A stretch of 64,000 nt of DNA, from the NCBI RefSeq assembly GCF_041381155.1, contig NC_091143.1:29699331-29763330 (forward strand), written 5' to 3'. The DNA comes from Argopecten irradians. Lineage: Eukaryota; Mollusca; Bivalvia; Pectinida; Pectinidae. Below are positions 1-10,640 of this stretch, piece after piece (the first letter of the stretch is position 1; every line of letters begins with the position of its first letter). Below the pieces are notes generated by a model, which was given only the letters and a program-made list of their open reading frames with translations, was not told the DNA's origin and did no database searches. Both the position numbers and the translations under genes were made by a program.

Positions 1-394
1 TTATTCTTGTACTCTCTGTTTATCTGTGGTAAGCAAAATTATCAAACAAAAATATGAATGCACTAATTTTCTTGATCTATTATTTACTGTACGTCAAATA
101 TATATCACATTCGGAGCAAAATTATAGGGAATTCATATGTTACATGTATACATATACTGCAACATATCTTTGGGATTTGACCGGGCATGGCATCTTGTAT
201 CGAAGAATCTCTACTCTTGGTCCTCTTAAATTACTTGCCAGGGTTGCCAACCCATAGTAATTGACGGTAGGTGATAATAGTGACGATTTTAGGTGAGTGA
301 TTGGCTCAGTGGCGTGGGGGAAGGGGTTATATACAGTGCTTTTTTTTTTCTGGTGCTGGAATAGATAAAAGTAGATAGGTTAAAATCATGATAA
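1..394. other. Left-edge non-coding sequence
   Basis: AT-rich sequence with no reading frame that I can relate to a protein. The 3' end of the minus-strand LINE begins at about 395. I see no RNA gene or clear repeat here. Confidence 0.5.
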
Positions 395-807
395 AAAATG
401 AGATGTTTATTTGTGAGTGGGGGCTTCAAGGGCTACGTTGTTTATGTTTGCCTTGAAGCCCTCCAGTGTAGTGTTTTGTACTGTTGCCACAGGGAGGAGA
501 TTCCAGTATGTGATGGTGTATGGGAAAACGGAGTACTTAAATGTATCCTTTGTGGCGGCGATGTGTCTGTATGCATAGGGATGTGTGTGTCTAGTGCGGG
601 TTGTCTACAGGTGTTAGGTATTGTTCTGGGTTGATGGCAACGAGATGGTGTGTGATTTTATATAGGAGGATGAGTCGTGATTGTAGACGCGTGTGTTTGT
701 AGTGTTGGCCATTGGAGTGTGTATAACATGTCTGAGACTGAAGAAGTGTTATGATACCTGTTTTGTACATATCTTGCTGCTCTGCGTTGAGTTTTTTCTA
801 TTTGTTG

Positions 808-822
808 CAGGGGCGTAGGAAG

Positions 823-856
<34 letters not shown>

Positions 857-1970
857 GGGGGGGGGGGGGGCAGGGGGGGGGGGGGGGGCAACTGCCCCCC
901 CCCCCCCGTTTCCCAGGACGGGGGGGCAAACATGTCTTTTTGCCCCCCCCCATTTTCGCCGACTGAAATTTTCTAAAAATGCTTATTTGAAAGGAAAAAG
1001 GGTCCTCCTGCACATTTTTCGTACTTCATTCTAGAAAATTTTCCGCTGCGCGACGCATTTCCTAAAACGTTCAAGCATATAATGTCAAACCTTAAATAGT
1101 GAAAATTCAATACACACGAATATTAGACTAAACATGTCCATCAAGGGATTCTATGTACTATTTAAAAAAATATCTCTTAAAAGATCAATTTGTTTATGTC
1201 TTAGCGAGACAATTAATTCATTTAGTAGGGTTGCATAATGTTATGACGACACAATTATCATTTCTAAATGCAGGTAGCTTTAAATCGAAAAATTACCATG
1301 TTGAGAACGCTTTATAATCATTAAAATACATCGTAAAACTCATCTCAGCCATTCTAAATCGTAATTTTTTTTTTCCCGGGGAAGACCTTTTGGGCGCTTG
1401 CATATGTATCAAAATGCATCGTAAAAACTCATCTAAGCCATTCTAAATGGTAATTTTTTTTCCCGGGGGAAACCCCCGGACCCACCAAACACCAAAATCA
1501 AAATCTCGCGTTTTCGGGCGCTCGCAAATTCATCAAAACTCATTTAAGCTGTTCTAAATCATAATATTTTTCCCGGGGGAGGCCCCGGACCCCCCAAACA
1601 CCAAAATCTCGCGCTTTCAGGCGCTCGCAAAATCATCAAAATACACTGTAAAACTCATCTCAGTCATTCTAAATTACAATATTTTTCCCGGGGTCACCCT
1701 CAGACCCCTAAAACCCCAAAATCTCGCGCCTTCTGCGCTCACACGCTAATTTGGCCAATTTGCGTATTCGTTAATTTCCTTTTAGCGACCCCACTGTCTA
1801 TAGATGTGTACAAGGATTAAATTTAATGATATATGAAAAATGTACATAAAGCATACATGGATTGGAGTTGAATTAATCTCCTCCTGTAGGTTCGGCGGGG
1901 GGGGGTGTTACAAAATATTGAGGACCTTTGCCCCCCCCCCCCCATTACGTTTCATCTTCCTACGCCACTG
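808..1970. mobile_element. Non-autonomous hAT-like DNA transposon inserted in LINE A
   Basis: The termini are inverted repeats, CAGGGGCGTAGGAAG at 808-822 and CTTCCTACGCCACTG at 1956-1970. They are flanked by the direct repeat TGTTG at 803-807 and 1971-1975. The CAG-starting TIR and the 5-bp duplication resemble hAT elements of the 5-bp class. The interior has long G and C runs (826-910 and 1897-1944) and a short tandem array (about 1330-1745), and no transposase. Deleting the element plus one TGTTG joins the LINE frame perfectly on both sides. Confidence 0.85.
1330..1745 (+). repeat. About four-copy tandem repeat inside the hAT-like element
   Basis: The phrase AAACTCATCTMAGCCATTCT recurs near 1335, 1425, 1537 and 1652, each followed by a T-rich run, TTTCCCGGGG and, in three units, CAAAATCTCGCG. 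The spacing is about 90-115 bp. It is internal padding of the non-autonomous element. Confidence 0.7.
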
Positions 1971-2425
1971 TGTTGTATTTGGCCAGTATTGTGTGGGTCC
2001 CAGATAGAGGAGCAGTACTCAAGTTTGGGTCTAACAAGTGCTTTATATGCGTGTTCTTTAATGTGTGGTGAATTGATTGTGAGGTTTCGTTTTAGGAAAC
2101 CTAGTGTTCTGTTTGCATTTGCAGTGATGTTGTTTATGTGTTTGTCCCATTGGAGGTTGTTTTGCAGTGTGAGGCCTAAGTATTTACTGTGTTTGACGTG
2201 TTCAAGTGAGTGGTTATGGAGAGTGTAGTTGTGGTGGATTTTGTTGCGTTTGGTGGTAGTGGAGATGACGTTGCACTTGTCGGGGTGAAATTGCATTAGC
2301 CAGTCGTGTTCCCATTGTCCTGCATTGTCAAGGTCGTGTTGTAGTTTCTGTGTGTCTTCTTGTTTGTGTATGGTCTTGTAAATGATACTATCGTCTGCGA
2401 AAAGTCTAAGGGTGCTGTGTTTCAT
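1952..2425 (-). pseudogene. LINE A RT palm/thumb fragment with FADD box
   Basis: A 157-residue frame that begins just before the catalytic LFADDSIIY motif and continues through HPDKCNV, KHSKYLGLTL and VRPKLEYCSSIWDPHN, typical of LINE RT thumb regions. The last residues are encoded by the terminal inverted repeat of the hAT-like insertion, and the genuine frame resumes on the far side of that insertion at about 802 with QQIEKTQRR. Confidence 0.85.
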
Positions 2426-2799
2426 GTATTCATGTAGGTCGTTGATATATATTAAGAAAAGTATGGGGCCCAGACAGGTTCCTTGAGGGACTCCGGATGT
2501 TACTGGTATTTTGTGTGAGTGTTTGCCCTCAAGTATTACTGTCTGGGTGCGATGTGAAAGAAAATCTGTTATCCATGCATGTGTGTTACCTGTGATGTCG
2601 TAGTATTTGAGTTTGTACTGAAGGCGTTTGTGTGGTACTTTGTCACTAAATGGCCATTTGCAAATATAGTACTTGGAGTAATGGATGTCTGTCTGCTCGT
2701 CGTTTGTTGTGGTGGGTGTATGTTGGGTTTTGTTGTTGTGTGAGGGGTCCGTGTGATGAACACAGCTTAGGTCCCGATTGGGTTAGTTGATTTTTCGCT

Positions 2800-4023
2800 C
2801 TACGAAATCTGTGAAGGTCTTAAAAGCGTGTTGGTTTGTCGTAAGGTATTGTGGTTTGTTCCTCCAGACTGTGACCCATGTATCGGTGGGTCGGTAGATT
2901 TTATATGTTCCTTTTTAAATTGCATGGATGCAAATGTTTTGGCAATGTGAATATTTGGTCTGTAGTGTGCTTTAGGGATTGTATATGTCGCATTTCTTTT
3001 TCTGTAAGTAAATTGGGATTGAACAATTTGACGTAATGTTTCAGTAGTGGGGGGGACGTGTTCTTGTGGTGAAGTGAGCCTGTGGATGCATGTAAATATT
3101 TTTGTAAGGATTGGAGCTGTGATGTCTTTGAGTTCTTTCAATATTCTGCCATGGATGTTGTCGGGGCCAGTTGCTTTATGCGGGTTTATATTGTTCAGTA
3201 GTTTGTGTATGCCCTGTTGTGTTATGTAGATGTCTGGCATAATTGGGTGTGGTGAAGGTCCTTTGTCAGGTATGGTTGTATTCTGTTCTTGTGTGAAAGC
3301 AGACTGGAATTGTTGGTTTAAGATGTTGGCTTTGTCAGTTGTGTCCGTCAATAGATGTCCGTCTTTCCGTAGGGCTGTGATGTCAGAGTTCTCTTTCTTA
3401 GTTGCTTTTATGTACGAGAAAAGTGTTTTGGGATTGTGTTTTTTGTTTGTGTGTGAGGATCGAGGTTCGTCTATTGGTATGTCTGTTATCATTTTTTCTA
3501 GGTAGTTGAGGTATGCGTTTCTGGTTTGTTTTTGTAGTTCTGATTTTGTTGCTTTATATTTATGTTTGATTTCTGGTTTGGATTTATGCTGTTTGTGTAA
3601 GCGTTTGGATTTGTTTATGAGTTGGCGAATGGGGCGGGTTATCCAAGGGAGTTTGGATTTGTGTGTGATGTGCTTGGTGGGTATGTTTTTGTCTATGGAT
3701 TTGTTTAGTGTTGTTTTGAAGGAGTGCCAGATCTCCTCTATGTTGTCGTTTGATCGTTCGTCCAGTTGTGTATTTAATTGTTCAAGGTCAGTCTTTATGT
3801 TGTCCCAGTTGGCTTTATTGTAGATGAGGATGTCTCTAGGTGGTCTTCTGATCTTTTTTAGTCGGACGTCAATTTCGGTGCAAACTATGTCGTGGTCTGA
3901 TTTTCCTAGTGGTGGTAATATTTCTTGTTTGTTGATGATGGATGGCCTATTGGTTTGTGTAAGGTCTAATATGTGTTCGCCACGAGTGGGGGGAAGCTGT
4001 CGTTTGGGTGAGAGACTTGTCAT
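2800..4023 (-). pseudogene. LINE A endonuclease C-terminus, linker and N-terminal half of RT
   Basis: A 407-residue open frame running from the end of the endonuclease (SDHDIV near residue 43, the catalytic SDH motif) through the basic linker (KLPWITRPIRQLINKSKRLHK) into RT motifs up to HKATGPDNIHGRIL. The last 90 or so residues no longer resemble RT, which marks a frameshift. RT motifs continue in another frame below 2.76 kb (VPQGT, YINDL, FADD at 1952-2425). This is a decayed retrotransposon gene, not a host gene. Confidence 0.82.
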
Positions 4024-4420
4024 TGATGATGTTAAGTAGGTGTTGGTGTAGCTTAGGTTGTGGTGTGCTTGGGATGGTGGTGTTGGTGTGCCAGTCTATA
4101 TGGGGTAGGTTGAAGTCTCCACTGATGTATGTAATTGTGTTATTGTTTTGGCCTATTCTATTTATGGAGTCTTCGAGGTGTTCGATTGATTTTCCTTTGT
4201 CTGTAGTATGCGCCTACTGTTAGGTTATGTGAATTTGTCATGTTGATGTTAATTATATATAGATTCGTTGTCTGTGTCTAGTTCTTTTGCATGTTCTGAG
4301 TGGTATGCATTTGTTACTGCTATTAGAACTCCACCGTGGCTTTGTCCTTTTTTGTTTGGAGTTCTGTCTTTCCTGTATGTTGTGTAAGAGTGTGATGGGA
4401 AATATTCGTGGGATGGGATG

Positions 4421-5158
4421 TTATTGTTGAGCCATGTTTCTGTACCTATTACTATGTCCGGTTTGAGTGTGTGAAGCAGGTGTTCCAGTTCGGGTTTTTT
4501 TATTGGAGATGGATTGAAAATTAATGGTAGCTATCCTAGTGGGTTTGATGAATCTGTTGTTTGTGTTGGGCGAGGTGGTTTTTTTTTTTTTTTTTTTTGG
4601 TGAGGAGGATGCTTTGGGAGGACCGGGACTTTTAGGGTCATCACTACTGGAGAGGGTGCTTGTGTCATGTAGGTGTGAAAATTTGTTTGAGATATCAGTT
4701 GGGGATGTATCAAAGAGTGTGGAGGAGAAATTTGGAAGACCACAGTTTAGGCAATCCCAGGTTACACCACTGTGATCCAAGTGCTTGAGTTGGGATTTAT
4801 TTATCCCTTGGCAGTCAACATGGTACCAAACGTTGCAGGTGTCGCAACACACTGCATTTGATTTCCATGTCACTGCCTTCGAGCATGTGCCACAGGGGTA
4901 TCTGGGAGTCCTCGGACCGGGGTTTAGTTCAGTATCAGAAGCAATGGAGAGAAGAAGGATGAAAAGATAATTACTACTGGGTTTTATTGTTTTGTGTTTT
5001 AGGCGTGTGAGAAGTGTGGGGCATATTGCTAAGCAATGTCGATGTATGTTTGTTTGCGGACGATTGGGGGCGAGTTGTCTTGTGATACTGCTTGGTGTGT
5101 TGTTTGTGAGCCAGAAGGCTAGAAGGGCTAATGAAAACATCAAAGAAGTGAGTTTCAT
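4421..5158 (-). pseudogene. LINE A N-terminal region: 2A-like peptide followed by a PHD finger and the start of the endonuclease
   Basis: This is a 245-residue open frame. A hydrophobic stretch (LFILLLSIAS) leads into DTELNPGP at residues 75-82, which fits the D-x-E-x-N-P-G-P consensus of 2A ribosome-skipping peptides. A C4HC3 PHD finger follows directly: Cys 89, 92, 105, 108, His 113, Cys 116, 136 and 139. A Ser/Pro/Lys-rich linker and the first strand of the endonuclease (RIATINFQS) come next, and then the frame is lost. 2A sequences are known at the N terminus of AP-type non-LTR elements of marine invertebrates. Whether this copy skips is untested. The initiating ATG is the first available and may not be the original start. 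Confidence 0.8.
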
Positions 5159-5371
5159 AATGTGTATTGTGTGCGGTGTTTGTCTGGATTGTGTGGGGAT
5201 TTAGTATATGAGGCTGGGACAGGATCAGCTGAAGATCGTACGAAGGGAAACCGGAAGTTGGTTTGGTAAGATGGCGAGATGGGAATAGATCGGGTAGGGC
5301 AGAAAAAATATTGCAATAGGACAATAGGAATAGCGGAGGGACGAGATAAGTAGCGGACTGGGTAAGGGGGG

Positions 5372-7812
5372 CTATGAGAGAGATAGGGGAAACAGTTGTG
5401 ATGGGTAAGGTGCAATTTGAATTTGGAAATACGGGCAGAGAATGAGGACAAACAGCAAGTGAGTGTTACCTGGAAGCCACGCATGCGCCAATCTTTTTCT
5501 ATACCTTTGCAATAGAATATCAATGTTAATGGCGCCTTCGTACCACGATAAATCAGTGTTGAGAAGTGCTCGATGATTGGCATACAGAGGGCAAACAATA
5601 AAGAAGTGATAGCTGTCCTCACAGGGATGTCCACACTGACAATATGCAGAATCGGTAAGATTTGCTCTAAAAAGGTCATATTTTAGGGAACTTGCTCGGT
5701 TTCTTAGACGACAATGGAGGATATTAAGTTTTCTTGGTCCATATGTTGCAAAAGGAAAATTAAAGTTTGTATTTGTTTTCAGGGATTTCATTATATTGAG
5801 TTTAATATAATTTATGGAAGGAGAATTTCTAATGTTATGGTCTAAAACATTCCAAAGATGTATAGTAGAGGGAAAAAATGAACTTTGAGATAATTGTAAC
5901 CGATAGTAGTGTTCTCTTATTTGATATGCATTTCGTAAGTTATAAGGGGTTAAATTACCAACATCATCAGGCAATATATCTATGAGGAAACTTGGTGCCA
6001 TACCATGGACTATTGAATATAACATCGAAAGTTTACGAGCTTCTCGTCTCTTAGAAAGTGGCAGCCAACCGGTTTCGCGGTATAAAAACTCAGTTTTAGT
6101 AAAAACTGGAAGCCCTGTAACAATCCTTGCCGCTTCTAACTGAATATTTTCAAGTTTTAAAGAATTATTTACTCCGCAGTTGTCCCTTACTTCACACGCA
6201 TACTCAAGCAAAGGTCTTATATATTTCTTTTTAGAATTAGTTTAAGTTTGCGTAGGGTTGCTATGTATTTAGTTACTTTACTTGTGATATATTCTATATG
6301 GATATTCCACTTACAGTCGTTAGTTATAATAACACCGAGGTGTTTGTGATTATTAGTAAAATGAATGGGAGTGTCATCGAAAGTAAGGGACGGGTTATAC
6401 GGTAACTGACGATTAAATATGACTAGAGCCTCTGTTTTAATGGAATTGAATTTCATCAACCAATCTTTCGACCAAATTTCTAGTTTCCTTAAGTCCGATT
6501 GTGCTTCGTTCTCGATTAGAAGTAAGTTCGAGGATGAGTAAGAGAGTGAGGTATCGTCTGCAAAAAGCCTAGTTAGAGAAGCAAGATTACAAGAGATATC
6601 ATTTATGTATATCAGGAAAAACAAGGGTCCGAGTACAGAACCTTGAGGAACACCAGCAAGTATTGTTTTAAAAGAAGATAATGATTGTTTTACAAAAACC
6701 GCTTGTTTTCTGTTACACAAGTAGTTATTTATCCATCGAAGAAGTTGACCTGATATACCGTAATTGTTCAGCTTATGTATGAGACCCTTATGCCATACCC
6801 AAAGCCTTCGAAAAATCACAAAATATTAAAATGAAATGTTCATACTTTTCTAAGGAGGTAATTATTGGGTGGTAGATTTCAATAAGCTGATGTGAGGTAG
6901 AATGCATGGATAAAAATCCTGCCTGGTATTTATAGATTAAGTCATTATCAATCATGAAATTATAGATGTATTTATATACTACACGCTCAAATAATTTACC
7001 TATAAAGCTTAGAAGAGATATTGGTCTGTAATTAGACACAATGCTGGGGTCATTAGATTTAAAAATAGGCATAACATGAGCAATTTTCCATGCGTCAGGT
7101 AATACACCAGACGAAAGGGAATAATTAAATATAATAGACAGAGGCACACAAACTTCATTTGAGGCCAACTTCAACATTTTATGACTTATACCGTCAGGGC
7201 CTGACGCTTTTTTAACATTTAATATATCTAAGATGTCTAAGATTTCACTGGGAGCAATATTTATTTAGGATAAAACAGAGCCAGTACGACTATCAAATAA
7301 TGGTAAATCTTTATCTAATTCATTTGCCAGTAAGTTGGAAACAGAGCTAAAATAATTATTTAAAAGTTCACATTTACTGTCGTTATCATATATCATTTCG
7401 TTAGTGGTACAGTCCAATAACGGGGATATTTCTGTGTTCTTCTGTCCTTTAAGTATATTTCTAAGAAGTTTCCAATATATCTTGGGATTGTTATTGTTAT
7501 TATCTATCACTGTATCAATATTATCCTAGAAAATTTCTTTTGCCCTTTTTATCATGTTATTCACTTTATTTCTCATATGCTTATAATTACTCCTATTTCG
7601 ATCTGTCCTATGGTTCAAAAATATTTTTTTAAGTCTATCTCTTTTTCTCATATAGAGTCTGAGGAGGCTATTCATCCACGGTTTGTCTGTATCTCTGACC
7701 AGAATTTCTCTACAAGGAATACATTTACTTATAGCATCAAGAAATGTTTCAGTAAAGAAACTACACAATTGATTAACATTTGGCATATTGTTCAAAATAT
7801 CAAACCAATTGT
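5372..7812 (-). mobile_element. Second non-LTR retrotransposon (LINE B), 5'-truncated and frameshifted
   Basis: Consecutive minus-strand frames (7795-7526, 7510-7265, 7177-6788, 6819-6217, 6211-5372) make one RT polyprotein. Landmarks are DKPWMNSLLRLYMRKRD, the KASGPDGIS region at 7.2 kb, NYRPISLLSFIGKLFE, GVPQGSVLGP, LFADDTSLS (catalytic FADD at about 6.56 kb), and a C-terminal CQCGHPCEDSYHFFIVCP zinc-knuckle-like motif. At least two single-base shifts (near 6.80 and 6.21 kb) and a stop at 7265 make it non-functional. The sequence differs clearly from LINE A, so it is a separate family. The 5' side ends where a MITE fragment begins (7808). LINE A and LINE B lie head-to-tail in the same orientation. 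Confidence 0.87.
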
Positions 7813-8051
7813 GTATATATATGTCTAATTAACACAAAAAATAATAATAAATAATTTGTTTCGCCTTTGGTGCATGCGCAATCAGTTCTTCATTCCATAA
7901 AGGATATAGTGACACGGATTTTTTTCGGTATGCAACTAATTATTTTTCATATTTTTAACTTGAAGTAAAATTAGAAGCTAAAATACTAAATCGTCTGCTC
8001 CTGTTTTTGATAGAGAAAATATACCATTTGTCAGCGGTGGAGCATCTTTAA
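7808..8051 (-). mobile_element. Half copy of the TTAA/AGATGCTCC MITE family
   Basis: It ends with GTGGAGCATCTTTAA at 8037-8051. The interior (TCTAATTAACACAAAA, GCATGCGCAATCAG, ACTAAATCGTCTGCTCCTG) matches the right two thirds of the copies at 52.7-53.4 kb. The other terminal repeat is absent. It forms the boundary between LINE B and LINE C. Confidence 0.75.
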
Positions 8052-10640
8052 GTAAATATAAAACTTCTGAAAAAACCTATAGAAAAACTATAAACAAATG
8101 TATATATAAATACAGACGGCATATGAGGTTAAAATTTAATGATATGAAAAGTAGTAATCCTAAAGATTATTGGAAACTGTTAAATAATTGTACAAAGAAA
8201 ACATCAAAACCACAGTTTCCATTAGAAACAATGTTAAACTATTTTAAAGAATGCTATGCTGCTGCAAATGACGCTGAAAATGATCATGTCTTAATTGAGT
8301 TTAAAGTGAACAGTCGGGCAAGGATGGCTGAAGTCGGTAAAAATGGTGTGAATGTATCCAGTATAATTTCTTATGAAAAATAAAAATAAAACCTCTCGCC
8401 AAAATCTGTCTGCGTACGTAGAAATTAATTTAAAGTATAGGAATCCTAAAACGTCCTCCCGGCTGATTATGTCCGTGGTTACATTTACACGCAGCCTCGC
8501 TTTCAATGCTTTCAACTTTCCCCAGTTAGAACTGGGAAACGTAAGCAGAACTTGACCGTCGTATTAATATGTGAGAACTTTTGGAAGGCCAATGAACGCA
8601 TTTAGACTGGTTTTCTTTGCCCGACTATTCACTTTAATGATAACCAGATTAACCATGAAATAAATAATTATATAACTAGAGCTGAAGTTGAAAGAGCCGT
8701 CAGTTTTTTTTAAATCTAATAAAGCATGTGCTGACGATAAGATTTTATTTGAATATAATAAATATTCAGCCCCAAAAATGTTAGATCTTTTTGTCAAATT
8801 ATTGAATTTTATTTTTTGATAGTGGTAAAATACCGGAACAATGGTTAGAAGGTTGTATAATTCCAATATATAAAAATAAAGGTGCAGTTAATAACCCTAA
8901 ACCATGACTATGAAAGACTCTAAAAGTACTCCGAAAAACATAATGTTATATCGGAAAGTCAAGCTGGCTTCCGAAAGAAATACTCAATGTTGGATAATAT
9001 TTACGTTTTCTACTCTCTAATTTTCCTTACTATATGTTGAAAAAGAAGCAATTTTGCGTTTTTATTGTCTTTGAGAAGGCTTTCGATAACATATGGAGAA
9101 AAGGTTTGTGGAATAAGGTATTGATTAATAATGCGAATGGTAAAATGTACATGGTCATATATAATATATATCAAGGAATTAAATCTAAAATTAACTTCAA
9201 TGGGCGTCAATCAGGATTTTCCCATGCGATATTGGATTGAGACGAGGGGGAAATTTATCCCCCTTTTTTTTTAGTTTGTATCTTGATGACATAGAAGATT
9301 TTATAAGATTTTATATCAAAACACAATATTGAAGGCATTGAATGTCTAAGCAATAAATTTGAAATGAATCTTCGTATGTATATAAAGCTTTTTATTCTAT
9401 TGTATGCAGATGACACAATTTTACTTTGCGATAATCCTACTGATCTTCAAAATCAGCTTAATATATTTAGTGAATACTGTATTCGCTGGAAATTAAAAGT
9501 AAATAGTGATAAAACTAAATGTTTGGTGTTTTCTAAAGGAAGATTTGTTAATAACGTAATAGAATGTGTGAATAAATTTAACTATTTAGGAACAATATTT
9601 TCAAAGACATCTTCATTTAATGATGCAAAGAGTCATAATACTAAAAAAGCATCGATTGCTATGTATGATATTTTGAGAAAAGGCAGAAAATTGAATGTAT
9701 CGGTTAGATGTATTTTTGAACTATTTGAAAAAAATAGTTAAACCAGTTTTGTTATACGGTTGTGAGATATGTTGTTTTACAAATGTACAAACAATTGAGC
9801 GCTATTATTTAAAATTTTGTAAACTGCTATTTGGTTTGAAAAAAAAGTACACCAACTTACATGGTTTATGGCGAACTGGGTACTAGACCACTTATGACAT
9901 TAAAATAAAGATGATTAATTATTGGTCAAATATGATTCTATCTAAAGAAAATGAATTAAATGTTGTGGTGTATAGTATGTTGTATCATGTTTTTGTAAAT
10001 GAAAACAGAGTAGTTCCGGGCCGTAGTTCCATACTTAACTTGTGTACAAATTATTTTAAACGAATGTGGTCTGATGTATATATGGCACTCTCAGTTCAAA
10101 CACAATTTGAATCCAAAATGGGTTAAAACTCAAGCAAATATTATGTGAACAATACTTACAAAAATAGAATAATGACATGTTTTGTTCCTCAAAGTCAATT
10201 TGCTATAGAATATACAAAAACGAATATTTTGATATATTAAATGATACTAAAAGAATTTTAATATGTAAATTTAGAACAAGTAATCATAAATTCGTTGTGG
10301 AGTCTGGTAGATGGATTAATATGAATTATCAAGATAGAATTTATACTTATTGTGATACCAATGATATTGGTGATGAATTCCATTATTTATTAAAATGTCC
10401 GTTTTTGACCTTTAGAAAGGAAATTATATGTTAATGAGTATTATTACACCAGATCAAATATCATGAAATTTTCACAGCTTCTGAACTCAAATGATATAAA
10501 AATAATGAGAAATTTATGTAAATTTATCAAAGTTATGTTTAAAAAAACCTCATGTAATTTGTCCTCCTTCTATGTTGCATTTCTTGGCTGTTTTAAATCT
10601 GTTTCTCTACGCAATTTATTTTGTAAAGAGACTAATTAAG
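8052..10640 (+). mobile_element. Third non-LTR retrotransposon (LINE C), plus strand, degraded
   Basis: Plus-strand pieces of an RT gene: SNPKDYWKLLNNC (8.16 kb), RAEVERAVSFF (8.69 kb), IPEQWLEGCIIPIYKNKG (8.83 kb), SQAGFRKKYSMLDNI (8.96 kb), FEKAFDNIWRKGLW (9.07 kb), LYADDTILLCDN (9.40 kb, catalytic YADD), KPVLLYGCEI (9.74 kb) and the C-terminal CDTNDIGDEFHYLLKCP (10.36 kb). Stops and frameshifts are frequent. It is a third, distinct LINE family with a YADD box, of RTE- or I-like appearance; clade uncertain. A MITE interrupts it at 8301-8637, and its 3' half is duplicated at 14.56-15.29 kb. Confidence 0.85.
8301..8637. mobile_element. TTAA-flanked MITE inserted in LINE C
   Basis: A 337-bp element with inverted termini: TTAAAGTGAACAGTCGGGCA at the left and the complement with one mismatch (TGCCCGACTATTCACTTTAA) at the right. 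TTAA is present on both sides. Removing the element and one TTAA joins LINE C in frame (LIEF then NDNQINHE). No coding capacity. A piggyBac-type TTAA target preference is the simplest reading. Confidence 0.85.

Larger units (their letters stand above)
395..5200 (-). mobile_element. Non-LTR retrotransposon (LINE A) with 2A peptide, PHD finger, endonuclease and RT, degraded
   Basis: Read on the minus strand from about 5.2 kb down to 0.4 kb, this is one LINE in the order 2A-like peptide, PHD finger, AP-type endonuclease, reverse transcriptase and C-terminal region. The endonuclease is visible in pieces (TINFQS near 4.5 kb, DIVIGTETW just below it, ISGDFNLPHIDW near 4.1 kb). RT landmarks are HKATGPDNI (about 3.18 kb), SGVPQGTCLGP and the catalytic FADD (about 2.4 kb). 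The C-terminal QRRAARYV lies at about 0.76 kb and ITYWNLLP near 0.5 kb. Several frameshifts break the frame, so it is not intact. A 1.16-kb DNA transposon (808-1970) separates the C-terminal part. The PHD-EN-RT order and FADD box suggest a CR1/Jockey-like clade; the exact clade is not settled. The 5' limit is approximate. Confidence 0.88.

Noticed and set aside
658..1013. Proline- or glycine-rich open frames around 0.66-1.01 kb
   Set aside because: They are translations of the G and C homopolymer runs of the hAT-like element, not proteins.
3047..4223. Cys/Val-rich plus-strand frames opposite LINE A
   Set aside because: Shadows of the minus-strand LINE. The minus frames carry the RT and endonuclease motifs.
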